The translations under genes and the position numbers were made by a program. Shown in pieces: positions 5,767-12,339 of a stretch of 12,339 bases of DNA. The number at the start of each line of letters is the position of its first letter. Position 1 is the stretch's first letter. The DNA is from Treponema sp. (GTDB lineage: Bacteria > Spirochaetota > Spirochaetia > Treponematales > Breznakiellaceae). The notes beneath the pieces were generated by a model, which had not been told where the DNA came from, made no database searches, and worked only from the letters and a program-made list of their open reading frames with translations. Where the stretch lies: assembly GCA_031257695.1 (NCBI GenBank), contig JAIROB010000174.1:1-12339 (forward strand), read 5' to 3'.

Positions 5767-7704
5767 CTACTGGGTCATCCGCGAGAAGGAGCCTTCCCGG
5801 CCGTAGAACATCCGGGAACTGCCTTCATTCCGGAAGGAGCGCCGGTTGTCCGCAAGCCTTTCGTTCAGTATCTGCGCGTACTTGGCCAGGACCGAAAGCT
5901 CAGGATCAAAGGCCGTTTCGTTTTGCAGGCTCCGCTTAACCTCTTCCATGGTCCGGCTGGTTTTACGGGCTGTTTGCAGCGCCGTCTCCAGCCTGGTCAG
6001 GTCGTCTCCCCGGTTGTAGTAATTGGCGCCTATTTCCCGGACCGCTTCGGCAAAGCCCAGCACAGCGCCGGAGTAGTAGAGCATCCTGGCGGCAAAGTCG
6101 TTCACCGGGTCGGTCAACACCACCACCCGCTCAAACGCCGCGGGCCCTCCGGGGGCGGTGTTGCCGTCGGTGTACAGGCCGACTTCGGGCCCGGTTCCCT
6201 CCTGGGAGCGCACCCGCAGCGCCGCAACCTGCAAGCCCCGGTTCTGGGGCGGTATACGGTAACGCACAAAAAGGGTCTTATAGTCCCCCTGATTAAGCCT
6301 GTCTATGCGGCATATCACCCGGTTTTTCTCGATTCGGTTTTGGTAGCCCAGGACTTCCACCAGCGTTATCCCCGGGGTGAACTCCAGATCCAGTTCCAGG
6401 TTTTCCGCCGCTGTAACCGCTATGCGCTCAAATTCCCGGTCGGTCCGGAACAGGCCGTCCGCCGCGGCTTCGTCGGGCAGGCTTCGGGAAGCGCCCCGGC
6501 CGTGTTTCGCCAGGGTCCGCAGCAATTCCCCGTCAAAGTGCCGCCCCAGCCCCAGGGTGGAGAGGAAGATCCCCTGCTGTGTCCGGGTTTCCACCATTTG
6601 TTTGACCCGGTCCAGGGAGTCATAGCCCGAGTATTCAAACGCGCATACCTCGGTAAGGCTGGCGCGGCCCGAGCCCCGCACGGATCCTTCAAAATGCAGG
6701 TACTCCTTTCCGTTTTTTATCTCAACCTGAAAGGGGGTGGCGTAGGTCCCCGGTTCGTTGCTGGCGTAATTCCGCACAAACACCCGGTAGTTTCCGGGAA
6801 CCGCGGCATTTTCCGGCCAGTACACATTTTCCACGGGCCGCATGGTTTCGCCGTAGAGGTTCCGGTCCGTGTCCAGACGGCCGCCATGGGAATCCTGGGG
6901 GTTGTTAAAGTTGATTTCCTCCCCCGAGGGGGTCACCACATGGAGATCCAAATCGTTCCGGTTGTTCCACATCAGGGAAATACGAATGTCCCCGGCGCCG
7001 GCGCCGGACTGGGCCAGCCGCGCGGAAAATTCATCCCCGTCCGAAAAGAGCAGCACCTGGTTTATCGAATCTTCACTGTAGTAGGGCACGATCTGTTCAT
7101 AGCCCAGGGTAACTCCCGCCTCAAGATTGGTGAGACCCCTGGGGTAGAGCTTGTCCACCGCTTCGATAAACAGGCCCCGCTTTTGGGTCGAGTCCATCAG
7201 GGCCGGCTCAAAAACAACTTCCGCGGTATTGTTGAAGCTCACCAAAGCCAGGGAGTCCACGCTCCTGATCTTCTTAATAAAATTCTTCATGGAGGACTTG
7301 AACCAGAAGAGCTTGTCGTCGTCGTTCATTGACAGAGAGGTGTCGACAACAAAAACCAGATTCAGGGGCGGCAGATCCGCGAAGCCCCAGGTTTTTCCCT
7401 GGATGCCGATCTGCAGGATCCCCTCCGGCCCCAGGTGATCCCGCCCCAGGGGAATGATCCGGTCCAGGTTGTTGTAAATATTGATCCCTATGTCGGTGTC
7501 CGGTTCGGGGTACCCGTAGTTATGGGAGGAGAGGTAGGAATTGACATAGATATCTTCCGGGGCAAGGATGATGCCGTTATTCGCCCTGTACCTGTCCCTG
7601 GCCCGCGGGGAGGCGCTCTCCGCAAAGCCCTCGCCAAAGGCCGCGGCGGAAACGCCCCAGAGCAGGGCTCCCAGCAGCAATACTTTCATTTTAGCGGAAA
7701 CCAT
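5767..7704 (-). CDS. Secreted von Willebrand factor A protein with a nested YfaP/DUF2135-like domain
   Basis: 645 residues from the ATG at 7704, preferred over an ATG at 7716 because GGAG lies six bases before it; the 7716 ATG overlaps the upstream stop (TAATG), so coupling is likely either way. A signal peptide is clear (MVSAKMKVLLLGALLWGVSAAAFG). Residues ~45-115 resemble the N-terminal region of YfbK-type VWA proteins. The VWA metal site is complete: D121-x-S123-x-S125, T192 in GLTNLEAG, D222 in LFSDGDEF. Right after that strand a beta-rich domain is inserted (about 239-351), with ISLMWNNRNDLDLHVVTPSG, GGRLDTD and PGNYRVFVRNY, typical of YfaP/DUF2135; VWA then resumes (GIFLSTLGLGRHF). A beta-rich region and a helical tail follow. 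VWA domains bind protein partners through the metal; partner unknown. It lies between the SUMF1-like and U32 genes. Confidence 0.88.
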   Translation of the reverse strand: MVSAKMKVLLLGALLWGVSAAAFGEGFAESASPRARDRYRANNGIILAPEDIYVNSYLSSHNYGYPEPDTDIGINIYNNLDRIIPLGRDHLGPEGILQIGIQGKTWGFADLPPLNLVFVVDTSLSMNDDDKLFWFKSSMKNFIKKIRSVDSLALVSFNNTAEVVFEPALMDSTQKRGLFIEAVDKLYPRGLTNLEAGVTLGYEQIVPYYSEDSINQVLLFSDGDEFSARLAQSGAGAGDIRISLMWNNRNDLDLHVVTPSGEEINFNNPQDSHGGRLDTDRNLYGETMRPVENVYWPENAAVPGNYRVFVRNYASNEPGTYATPFQVEIKNGKEYLHFEGSVRGSGRASLTEVCAFEYSGYDSLDRVKQMVETRTQQGIFLSTLGLGRHFDGELLRTLAKHGRGASRSLPDEAAADGLFRTDREFERIAVTAAENLELDLEFTPGITLVEVLGYQNRIEKNRVICRIDRLNQGDYKTLFVRYRIPPQNRGLQVAALRVRSQEGTGPEVGLYTDGNTAPGGPAAFERVVVLTDPVNDFAARMLYYSGAVLGFAEAVREIGANYYNRGDDLTRLETALQTARKTSRTMEEVKRSLQNETAFDPELSVLAKYAQILNERLADNRRSFRNEGSSRMFYGREGSFSRMTQ

Positions 7705-7715
7705 GGCCTTCTCCA

Positions 7716-8546
7716 TTATTGGGCGGAACGGACCACCCGGAACCCGACATAATCGGTTTTCGCGGTATGATCCAAAAAGGCCCGGTTTGCGGAACGGAGG
7801 AACCGCGCCTCGCTGGTCCAGCTTCCCCCGCGTATTATCCCCGGACTCGACAGGAAGCCGTCCAGGGAGGGCGAGTCGTCATAGGGCTTGTACTGATCCC
7901 AGCACCACTCGTACACATTGCCGTGCATATCGTACAAACCCCAATTGTTGGGGGCAAAACTCCGCGCCGTGGTGGTCCTGGCCCGGTAACGGCCCTTAAA
8001 CTGCCTGTTATAGGGATAATTACCGTCAAAATTCGCCTGGTAGGGGGTAATGTTGTTCCCGACGTTAAACGCCGCCCTGGTCCCGCCGCGGCAGGCATAT
8101 TCCCACTCCGCTTCCGTGGGCAGGCGGTACCCGTCCGCGTTATGGTCCCAGAGGATCTCCGTCTCTCGTATCACATAGGCCGGGGTAAGCCCCTCGATGA
8201 TGCTTCGGGTATTGCAGTAGGTTACGGCGTCAAACCAACTGACCCGCTCCACCGGCAGGCTGGCGCCGTGAAACCTGCTGGGATTGGTCCGCATCACCTG
8301 TTCGTATTCCCGCTGGGTCACTTCGTTTTTACCCATGTAGAAGGAACCGACCATCACCTGATGCTGGGCCTCGTCGTTATGCCGGGAAACTTCCGTAGCG
8401 GGGCTCCCCATGATGAAAAAGCCCCCTTCAATTTTTACAAAATCGAGGAATACATCCGAAGAATAGGTCTGGGCGTTTGCCCCGGAGGGGATCAGCACAA
8501 CGCCGACAAGCATCAAAAAAAGCGAAAACCTGCGGGATAGTTTCAT
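7716..8546 (-). CDS. Secreted SUMF1/FGE-like (C-type-lectin-fold) protein, probably non-catalytic
   Basis: 276 residues from ATG 8546. An in-frame GTG at 8594 is rejected because it lies within the promoter; AAGGA precedes 8546 by eight bases and the protein then begins with a signal peptide (MKLSRRFSLFLMLVGVVLIPSGANA). The mature part is a complete formylglycine-generating-enzyme-like domain: GGFFIMGS (41-48), H-x-V-x-V-x-S-F-Y-M-G-K-N-E-V-T (62-77), PVERVSWFDAVTYCN, GYRLPTEAEWEYACRGGT (139-156), NNWGLYDMHGNVYEWCWD (200-217), RGGSW (239-243) and GFRVVR. In catalytic FGE two copper-binding cysteines follow the GGS motif; here S245 and L250 occupy those places. Sulfatase activation is therefore unlikely; a binding or structural role, as in other cysteine-less family members, is more probable. 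First gene of an operon with the VWA gene. Confidence 0.92.
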   Translation of the reverse strand: MKLSRRFSLFLMLVGVVLIPSGANAQTYSSDVFLDFVKIEGGFFIMGSPATEVSRHNDEAQHQVMVGSFYMGKNEVTQREYEQVMRTNPSRFHGASLPVERVSWFDAVTYCNTRSIIEGLTPAYVIRETEILWDHNADGYRLPTEAEWEYACRGGTRAAFNVGNNITPYQANFDGNYPYNRQFKGRYRARTTTARSFAPNNWGLYDMHGNVYEWCWDQYKPYDDSPSLDGFLSSPGIIRGGSWTSEARFLRSANRAFLDHTAKTDYVGFRVVRSAQ

Positions 8547-8581
8547 GGCAACATTCCTTTTTGGGGAAAAGGTTTGATAAA

Positions 8582-8610
8582 AGTATAGTTTCACAAACCC
8601 CCATTGTCAA
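8582..8610 (-). promoter_or_regulatory. Strong sigma-70-type promoter of the SUMF1-VWA-U32 operon
   Basis: On the minus strand a perfect TTGACA (8610-8605), exactly 17 bases, then TATACT (8587-8582), five of six matches. Initiation near 8575 leaves a leader of about 28 bases ending in AAGGA (8559-8555) before the ATG at 8546. This is the best promoter in the window and it sets the start of the SUMF1-like gene. Confidence 0.75.
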
Positions 8611-8666
8611 GTTTCGGCAAAATACCCGTTAACATGAAGGAAAAACTTCGCTCCCGGAATAAGGCG

Positions 8667-9716
8667 TCAGGCCCGGACAGGGGCCGCCTCCCCGCAGCGG
8701 GCGCAGCGGTAACCCTTACCGGGGCTCTCTTCCGGAGCCAGCCCCCGGACATCCACCCTGTAGCCCCGCCGGGAAACCAGGGCTGCCCCGCAGCGGGGAC
8801 AGAGGGTGTCGTTGCGCTCGCCGGGGATATTGCCGGTGTAAACGTAGCGTAAATACCCCCGCCCCATCCGGGCGATGGAAGCCAGCGCTGCCGGGGCGGT
8901 GGCAGGCGCTTCGTAACGGTAGTCCGGGTGGTAGGCGCTGAGATGCCAGGGTATGTCCGGGGAGAGGCCGGCGATAAATTCCGCGCAGCGCCTGGTTTCA
9001 TCTTCGCCGTCGTTGAGCCCCGGCACGACGAGGGTGGTTACTTCCAGGTGCGTCCCCGTCCTGTGCGCGGTTTCGATAAAGCGCAGCACGGCCCCCAGGT
9101 CTCCCCCCAAAACTCTTTCGTAGGTCTCTGCGGAAAAGCATTTGAGGTCAACGTTGACCGCGTCGGTCAGGGCGAGGATCTCCGCCGCGGGCTCGCCGTT
9201 AACGCAGCCGTTGGTGACCAGCACATTAGCAATGCCCTCCCCGCGGCACAGGGCCATGCACTCCAGGAGCCATTCGATGTGTATAAGCGGCTCGGAGTAG
9301 GTGTATGCGATCTGGGCAAAACCCCGCTCCCGGGCCAGCGCCGCGGCCTCCGCGGGACTGAGGCGGCGGCCGGAAATTTCCCCGGCGCCTTCGGGTATCC
9401 CGTATCCCTGCTGGGATATGGACCAGTTCTGGCAAAAGGGGCAGCGGAGGTTGCACAGCGCAAAGCCCAGGGACAGGATAGACGAGCCCGGGCGGAAGTG
9501 GTAGAGGGGTTTCTTTTCGACGGGATCCTCGGCCAGGGCGGTGACAAGGCCGTAGTAGGGGAGCGCGGCCCTGCCGTCCAGGTTGCGCCGGACCCCGCAG
9601 CGGCCCGCGGCGCCGTTCCTAATCCGGCAGCGCCGGGGGCAGAGAGCGCATTCCAGAAACGCCGGGGGCCGCCCGGACGCGGGGGCTTTCAGGTAGCGCC
9701 CGGCCGGCAGACCCAT
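8667..9716 (-). CDS. amrS: AmmeMemoRadiSam-type radical SAM enzyme
   Basis: 349 residues from ATG 9716. The reading frame stays open to 9905, but that extension overlaps the upstream gene, is not family-like, and GGAG lies five bases before 9716. Features in order: a cysteine-rich head C23-x2-C26-x3-C30 and C40, the GLVTALAEDPVEKKPLYHF block (57-74), the radical SAM motif C88-N-L-R-C92-P-F-C95, the Y-T-Y-S-E-P segment (138-143), VLVTNG, NVDLKCF, the TTLVVPGLND strand (227-236), WHLSAYHPDYRY and YTGNIPG, then two C-x2-C pairs (C306/C309, C338/C341), probably a zinc ribbon. The family cleaves S-adenosylmethionine with a 4Fe-4S cluster; it is named for co-occurrence with AMMECR1 and Memo domains, and its substrate is not established. 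Neither partner is in the window. The gene starts one base after the stop of a 125-residue unknown gene. Confidence 0.88.
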   Translation of the reverse strand: MGLPAGRYLKAPASGRPPAFLECALCPRRCRIRNGAAGRCGVRRNLDGRAALPYYGLVTALAEDPVEKKPLYHFRPGSSILSLGFALCNLRCPFCQNWSISQQGYGIPEGAGEISGRRLSPAEAAALARERGFAQIAYTYSEPLIHIEWLLECMALCRGEGIANVLVTNGCVNGEPAAEILALTDAVNVDLKCFSAETYERVLGGDLGAVLRFIETAHRTGTHLEVTTLVVPGLNDGEDETRRCAEFIAGLSPDIPWHLSAYHPDYRYEAPATAPAALASIARMGRGYLRYVYTGNIPGERNDTLCPRCGAALVSRRGYRVDVRGLAPEESPGKGYRCARCGEAAPVRA

Positions 9717-9717
9717 G

Positions 9718-10095
9718 TCAGCTCCGGGCGAAACGCAAAAAATATTCCCGGAGATCCCTTGTCTTGTTGGCAAAGTGGGGGGAATCGTCCACTTCAAAGG
9801 GCTCCAGAAGCACCCCCAGGGCGCCCCTGCGGATCCACAGCCTTGCCAGGGGAGCGGTTTCGCCGGATTCGGCAACCGCCGAATGAACATCCTCCATAAG
9901 AACAATATCTTCGATCTTGAATTCGATGATCCGCGGATTCTCCCCCAGGGGATCGTACATGAGAATAAATTTGTCCTGCTCCGACGGGTGCTGCCGCGGG
10001 TATCCGGTGAAGGGAACGCCGTTTTTCGGCGCCCCCGCGGTGTATTTGGCGATCTTGTTAAGGGGCAATGTCTCCAAATAGCTGATTATACTCAT
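9718..10095 (-). CDS. Uncharacterised 125-residue protein, cotranscribed with the radical SAM gene
   Basis: Start at ATG 10095, with GGAGG four bases upstream; a longer frame to 10140 would begin inside the promoter. No family recognised. The protein is soluble with no signal peptide or membrane helix. It looks like a small alpha/beta domain: N-terminal helix (SIISYLETLPLNKIAKYTA), glycine/proline loop with a possible GYP turn (24-35), strand FILMYDPLG, strand RIIEFKIEDIVLMEDVHSA, strand RLWIRRGALGVLLEPFEV, and a basic C-terminal helix (TRDLREYFLRFARS). No cysteines or obvious catalytic motif. Its stop (TGA 9720-9718) is one base from the radical SAM start, so the two are surely translated together and may be functional partners; that link is inference from spacing. 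Confidence 0.8.
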   Translation of the reverse strand: MSIISYLETLPLNKIAKYTAGAPKNGVPFTGYPRQHPSEQDKFILMYDPLGENPRIIEFKIEDIVLMEDVHSAVAESGETAPLARLWIRRGALGVLLEPFEVDDSPHFANKTRDLREYFLRFARS

Positions 10096-10111
10096 AACGC
10101 CTCCGCTTATA

Positions 10112-10140
10112 ACTATACGTTTCTTGGCCCGGTCCTTCAA
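10112..10140 (-). promoter_or_regulatory. Promoter of the 125-residue / radical SAM operon
   Basis: Minus strand TTGAAG (10140-10135), 17 bases, then TATAGT (10117-10112), followed closely by the ribosome site GGAGG and ATG 10095. The -10 matches five of six and the -35 four of six. A second TATAGT faces the other way at 10145-10150 and could be the -10 of nudC, though its -35 is weak. Confidence 0.6.
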
Positions 10141-10196
10141 GTTGTATAGTTCACTATTTTAGGCTACCATGCGCTATGTCATATAAGGGGAATTGC

Positions 10197-11036
10197 ATGC
10201 GGGACGGGTCCGTTGACGCTTTTGTGTTTCAGGGGGCAAACCTGGTTTTGCCCGGCGATGTGGAAGACCCCCGGGCTTTTCAATTCATTCCCGGCGAACA
10301 GGTCTTTGAATGTTTCGGCAGGGCGGAACAATGGCCCGCCGCGGGGTATTGCGAGATTCCCCGGCTCGACGGCCGGGGCAGCATATCGGCCTTTATGCTG
10401 GATAAGGACGCCAGGCTGCCCGAAACCTGGAGAAGCGTTTCCATACGGCAGGCCCTGGCCGCGGGAGGGCGGGGAGCGGTAAGCGAGAGCAGCCCGGAGG
10501 GGCTTTTGTTCCGGGCCTTCCACATCATGCAGTGGCGCCGGGACTCGGTGTACTGCGGAAGCTGCGGCGGCTTGAACGCCGACGCTCCCGCGGGGCTTTC
10601 CCGAATCTGCCCGGCCTGCGGCAGGGCGGAATTTCCCCGCATATCCCCGGCGGTAATCGTGCTCATCACCAACCACAGGGACGAGATCCTCCTGGCGCGC
10701 AACGCCAATTTTATCAATAATGTCTATAGTTTGATCGCGGGCTTTGTCGAGGCCGGCGAAAGCCTGGAAGCCGCCGCAAAACGGGAAATCCTGGAAGAGG
10801 TCAACATCGAAGTTCAGGACCTGCGCTACGCCGCTTCCCAGCCCTGGCCCTTCCCCAATTCGCTGATGCTGGGTTTTACCGCAACGTACGCGGGGGGCGA
10901 TCTCCGGCCCGACGGAACGGAAATCCTCGACGCCCGGTGGTTTTCCCGGGAAACCCTCCCCAATCTGCCCGGAAACGGCTCCATTGCCCGCAGGCTGATA
11001 GAACGGTGGAAGAAAAGCGGCGCCGCGAAAAATTAG
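10197..11036 (+). CDS. nudC: NAD(+)/NADH diphosphatase, NudC family Nudix hydrolase
   Basis: 279 residues from ATG 10197, preceded by AAGGGG at suitable distance; an upstream ATG at 10176 has no such site. Domain order is that of NudC: an N-terminal domain (1-115), a four-cysteine zinc ribbon (C120-G-S-C123 and C138-P-A-C141), then the Nudix domain. The Nudix box runs from G182 to I204 (GFVEAGESLEAAAKREILEE plus VNI); the usual glycine after EEx is asparagine here. The NudC signature S-Q-P-W-P-F-P-N-S (214-222) follows and fixes the subfamily. The enzyme hydrolyses NADH to NMNH and AMP and in E. coli also removes NAD caps from RNA. It is divergent from the radical SAM operon and its stop overlaps the convergent gene by four bases. 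Confidence 0.95.
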   Translation: MRDGSVDAFVFQGANLVLPGDVEDPRAFQFIPGEQVFECFGRAEQWPAAGYCEIPRLDGRGSISAFMLDKDARLPETWRSVSIRQALAAGGRGAVSESSPEGLLFRAFHIMQWRRDSVYCGSCGGLNADAPAGLSRICPACGRAEFPRISPAVIVLITNHRDEILLARNANFINNVYSLIAGFVEAGESLEAAAKREILEEVNIEVQDLRYAASQPWPFPNSLMLGFTATYAGGDLRPDGTEILDARWFSRETLPNLPGNGSIARRLIERWKKSGAAKN

Positions 11037-11407
11037 GGGGCGGGGGCGGGCTTGGGCTCCGCCAGGTCGATGATCTCCGTTTCCCAGTACCCTTCCTCGG
11101 AATGGGTGGAACGGACATACAGAACAAGCTCATCGTCCCGTTCAAAGTCCAGTTTCTTTTCGCTCGCAAAACGGTGCAGGGCATCCTCCGCGTCCTTAAC
11201 AGCCACGCTGTTCGCCGCCTGGAGCAGAAATTTGAAGTTCATTTTGAAGAGCTCGGTGTCGGTCCGTTCCTTCACGTTTCCCGCAGCCATATAATCCTTC
11301 AGGCTGATTTCTTTATACCGGGTTTTATCGAAGCCCTTAATGGCCTGCCCGTGGACCGCCGCCAACAGGGTTACGAAAACGGCAACAAACACAGCACAGC
11401 GTTTCAT
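11033..11407 (-). CDS. Small secreted protein of unknown function
   Basis: 124 residues from ATG 11407, chosen over an in-frame TTG at 11413 because GGGGGAG (11420-11414) is correctly spaced for it. An N-terminal signal peptide is clear (MKRCAVFVAVFVTLLAAVHG), with cleavage probably near residue 20; C4 is not in a lipobox. The mature part is a charged helical segment (SLKDYMAAG, then TELFKMNFKFLLQAANSVAVKDAEDALHRFASE), then a strand pair (LDFERDDELVLYVRS, YWETEIIDLAE) and a tail EPKPAPAP. No family recognised. It begins 17 bases after the TPR gene and is probably the last gene of that operon; periplasmic or exported location is inferred. Confidence 0.8.
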   Translation of the reverse strand: MKRCAVFVAVFVTLLAAVHGQAIKGFDKTRYKEISLKDYMAAGNVKERTDTELFKMNFKFLLQAANSVAVKDAEDALHRFASEKKLDFERDDELVLYVRSTHSEEGYWETEIIDLAEPKPAPAP

Positions 11408-11424
11408 ACTCAACTCCCCCTTCT

Positions 11425-12339
11425 TTATTGATAGATCGCTCCGTATTTCGGATTGATCCGCACCGCTTGATGATAATCGATCCGGGCCTCGTCGTACAAT
11501 CCCATTTTAGCGTAGGTCTTGCCCCGGCTGATATGGGCCAGGGCGTAGTTCGGGTTGAGGGCGACGGCGCGGTTAAAATCCGCTATGGCTAAATAGTACT
11601 CGCCGATGTTGGCATAGGCGACCCCCCGGTGCCGGTACGCGGCGGCATAATTGGGCTTTATCCTGATAGCCTCGTTGTAGTCCGCCAGCGCCATGTTGTA
11701 TTCGCCCTTGTTGTTGTGAACCACCCCTCGGTTGCAGTAGGATTTGGCCAGATCCGGCCCGTAGTTGATGTCTATGGCCTCCGCCCGGTTGTAATCCGCC
11801 CAGGCCCGGTCCGCATAGCCCAGGTCGTAATAGATATTGCCCCGGTTGATCAGCGCCTCGGCATAATTCGGGTTGATCCGGATAGCCTGGTTGTAATCCT
11901 CCACGGCCCGGTCGTATTCCCCCCGGTTGGCGTACGCGTCCCCCCGTCCGCCATAGGCCTTGGCGTAGCTTGGGGAAAAACGGATCGCCTGGGTAAAATC
12001 GTTAATGGCCCGCTCGTATTCCCCCTTCTGCATGAACGCGTTCCCCCGGTTGCGGTAGGCTCCGGCGTACCGGGAGTCAATAAAGATGGCCTCGGTAAAA
12101 TCCGCTATGGCCCGCTCATAGTCCCCCATCTCCACAAACACCAGCCCCCGGTTGTTGTAGGCCGCCGGATAGGAGGGCTTTAGCCGGACAGCTTCGTTAA
12201 AGTCCGCCAGCGCCCAGTAATACTCCCCCTTCATGGCGTAGGCCGAAGCCCGGTTGTTGTACGCCTCGGGAATGTAGGGGTTGATCCGGATCGCCTGGTT
12301 GTAGTACCCGATTGCGGCGTCATAGTTTTTCTGATCCGC
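11425..12339 (-). CDS. Tetratricopeptide-repeat protein, N-terminal part outside the window
   Basis: The frame stays open to the right edge, giving 304 residues with no start inside the window; the ATG at 12234 is an internal methionine. The whole visible protein is tandem TPRs of 34 residues with the expected pattern (YNNRG-x2-Y-x3-G-x-Y-x2-A-I-x-D-x2-x-A-I-x-I-x-P-x-Y-x-x-A): one partial and eight full units, starting about residues 29, 63, 97, 131, 165, 203, 237 and 271. The fifth full unit is 38 residues (extra residues in DINYGPDLAKS). There is no other domain before the stop, which follows directly after the last unit (KYGAIYQ). TPR solenoids bind protein partners; such Y-N-R-G/N-P-x-Y arrays are common in spirochaetes and often exported, but signal sequence and partner cannot be judged here. 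Confidence 0.93.
   Translation of the reverse strand, partial: ADQKNYDAAIGYYNQAIRINPYIPEAYNNRASAYAMKGEYYWALADFNEAVRLKPSYPAAYNNRGLVFVEMGDYERAIADFTEAIFIDSRYAGAYRNRGNAFMQKGEYERAINDFTQAIRFSPSYAKAYGGRGDAYANRGEYDRAVEDYNQAIRINPNYAEALINRGNIYYDLGYADRAWADYNRAEAIDINYGPDLAKSYCNRGVVHNNKGEYNMALADYNEAIRIKPNYAAAYRHRGVAYANIGEYYLAIADFNRAVALNPNYALAHISRGKTYAKMGLYDEARIDYHQAVRINPKYGAIYQ

Noticed and set aside
5923..7332. A 469-codon plus-strand open frame antisense to the VWA gene
   Set aside because: Long antisense frames are expected opposite GC-rich genes. The translation is low in recognisable structure, while the minus strand encodes clear VWA motifs.
8547..8594. An upstream GTG start for the SUMF1-like protein
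   Set aside because: The GTG lies between the -35 and -10 elements of the promoter, upstream of the expected transcript start. Starting at 8546 gives a clean signal peptide.
8928..9899. A 323-codon plus-strand open frame antisense to the radical SAM gene
   Set aside because: It is a shadow of the minus-strand gene, which carries the CxxxCxxC motif. There is no ribosome site or family signal.
9717..9905. An N-terminal extension of the radical SAM protein
   Set aside because: It lies wholly over the 125-residue gene in another frame, and GGAG is correctly placed for the ATG at 9716.
12234..12236. ATG 12234 as the start of the TPR gene
   Set aside because: The frame remains open for 35 more codons to the edge, and those codons encode another TPR unit, so this is an internal methionine.

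Overview
The window looks like part of the chromosome of a GC-rich spirochaete, most likely a treponeme of the type found in insect guts. This placement is inferred from the gene mix and protein style: a long U32 protein, secreted C-type-lectin-fold (SUMF1-like) and VWA proteins, many TPR repeats and a treponeme-like antitoxin. No rRNA or universal marker is present to confirm it. There are no RNA genes, transposases, phage genes or CRISPR arrays, and no intergenic gap over 300 bases.

Layout. Bases 2-136 hold the C-terminal end of a probable cation diffusion facilitator (+). A low-GC type II toxin-antitoxin pair follows on the minus strand (vapB 643-981, vapC 200-646, 4-base overlap). Divergent from it is a 634-residue protein of unknown function with one membrane segment (1084-2988, +), then a stand-alone single-stranded DNA-binding protein (3125-3550, +). 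The ssb terminator hairpin lies inside the 3' end of the convergent U32 gene.

A minus-strand operon runs from a near-consensus promoter at 8582-8610. It encodes a secreted SUMF1-like protein lacking the catalytic cysteines (7716-8546), a secreted VWA protein with a second beta-sandwich domain nested inside its VWA fold (5767-7704), and a long RlhA-like U32 protein (3602-5743). The first two genes are translationally coupled and both products carry signal peptides, so they may work together in the periplasm or envelope.

Upstream lies a second minus-strand unit: a 125-residue unknown protein (9718-10095) and, one base after its stop, an AmmeMemoRadiSam-type radical SAM enzyme (8667-9716). Divergent from it is nudC (10197-11036, +), an NAD(H)/NAD-RNA pyrophosphatase. 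NudC meets, stop to stop with a 4-base overlap, a small secreted protein (11033-11407, -). That gene sits 17 bases downstream of a TPR-repeat gene running off the right edge (11425-12339, -).

Several starts were moved inward from the longest possible reading frames, guided by ribosome binding sites, signal peptides or promoter positions. The least explained parts are the VWA/SUMF1-like pair, the 634-residue membrane protein, and the 125-residue partner of the radical SAM gene.
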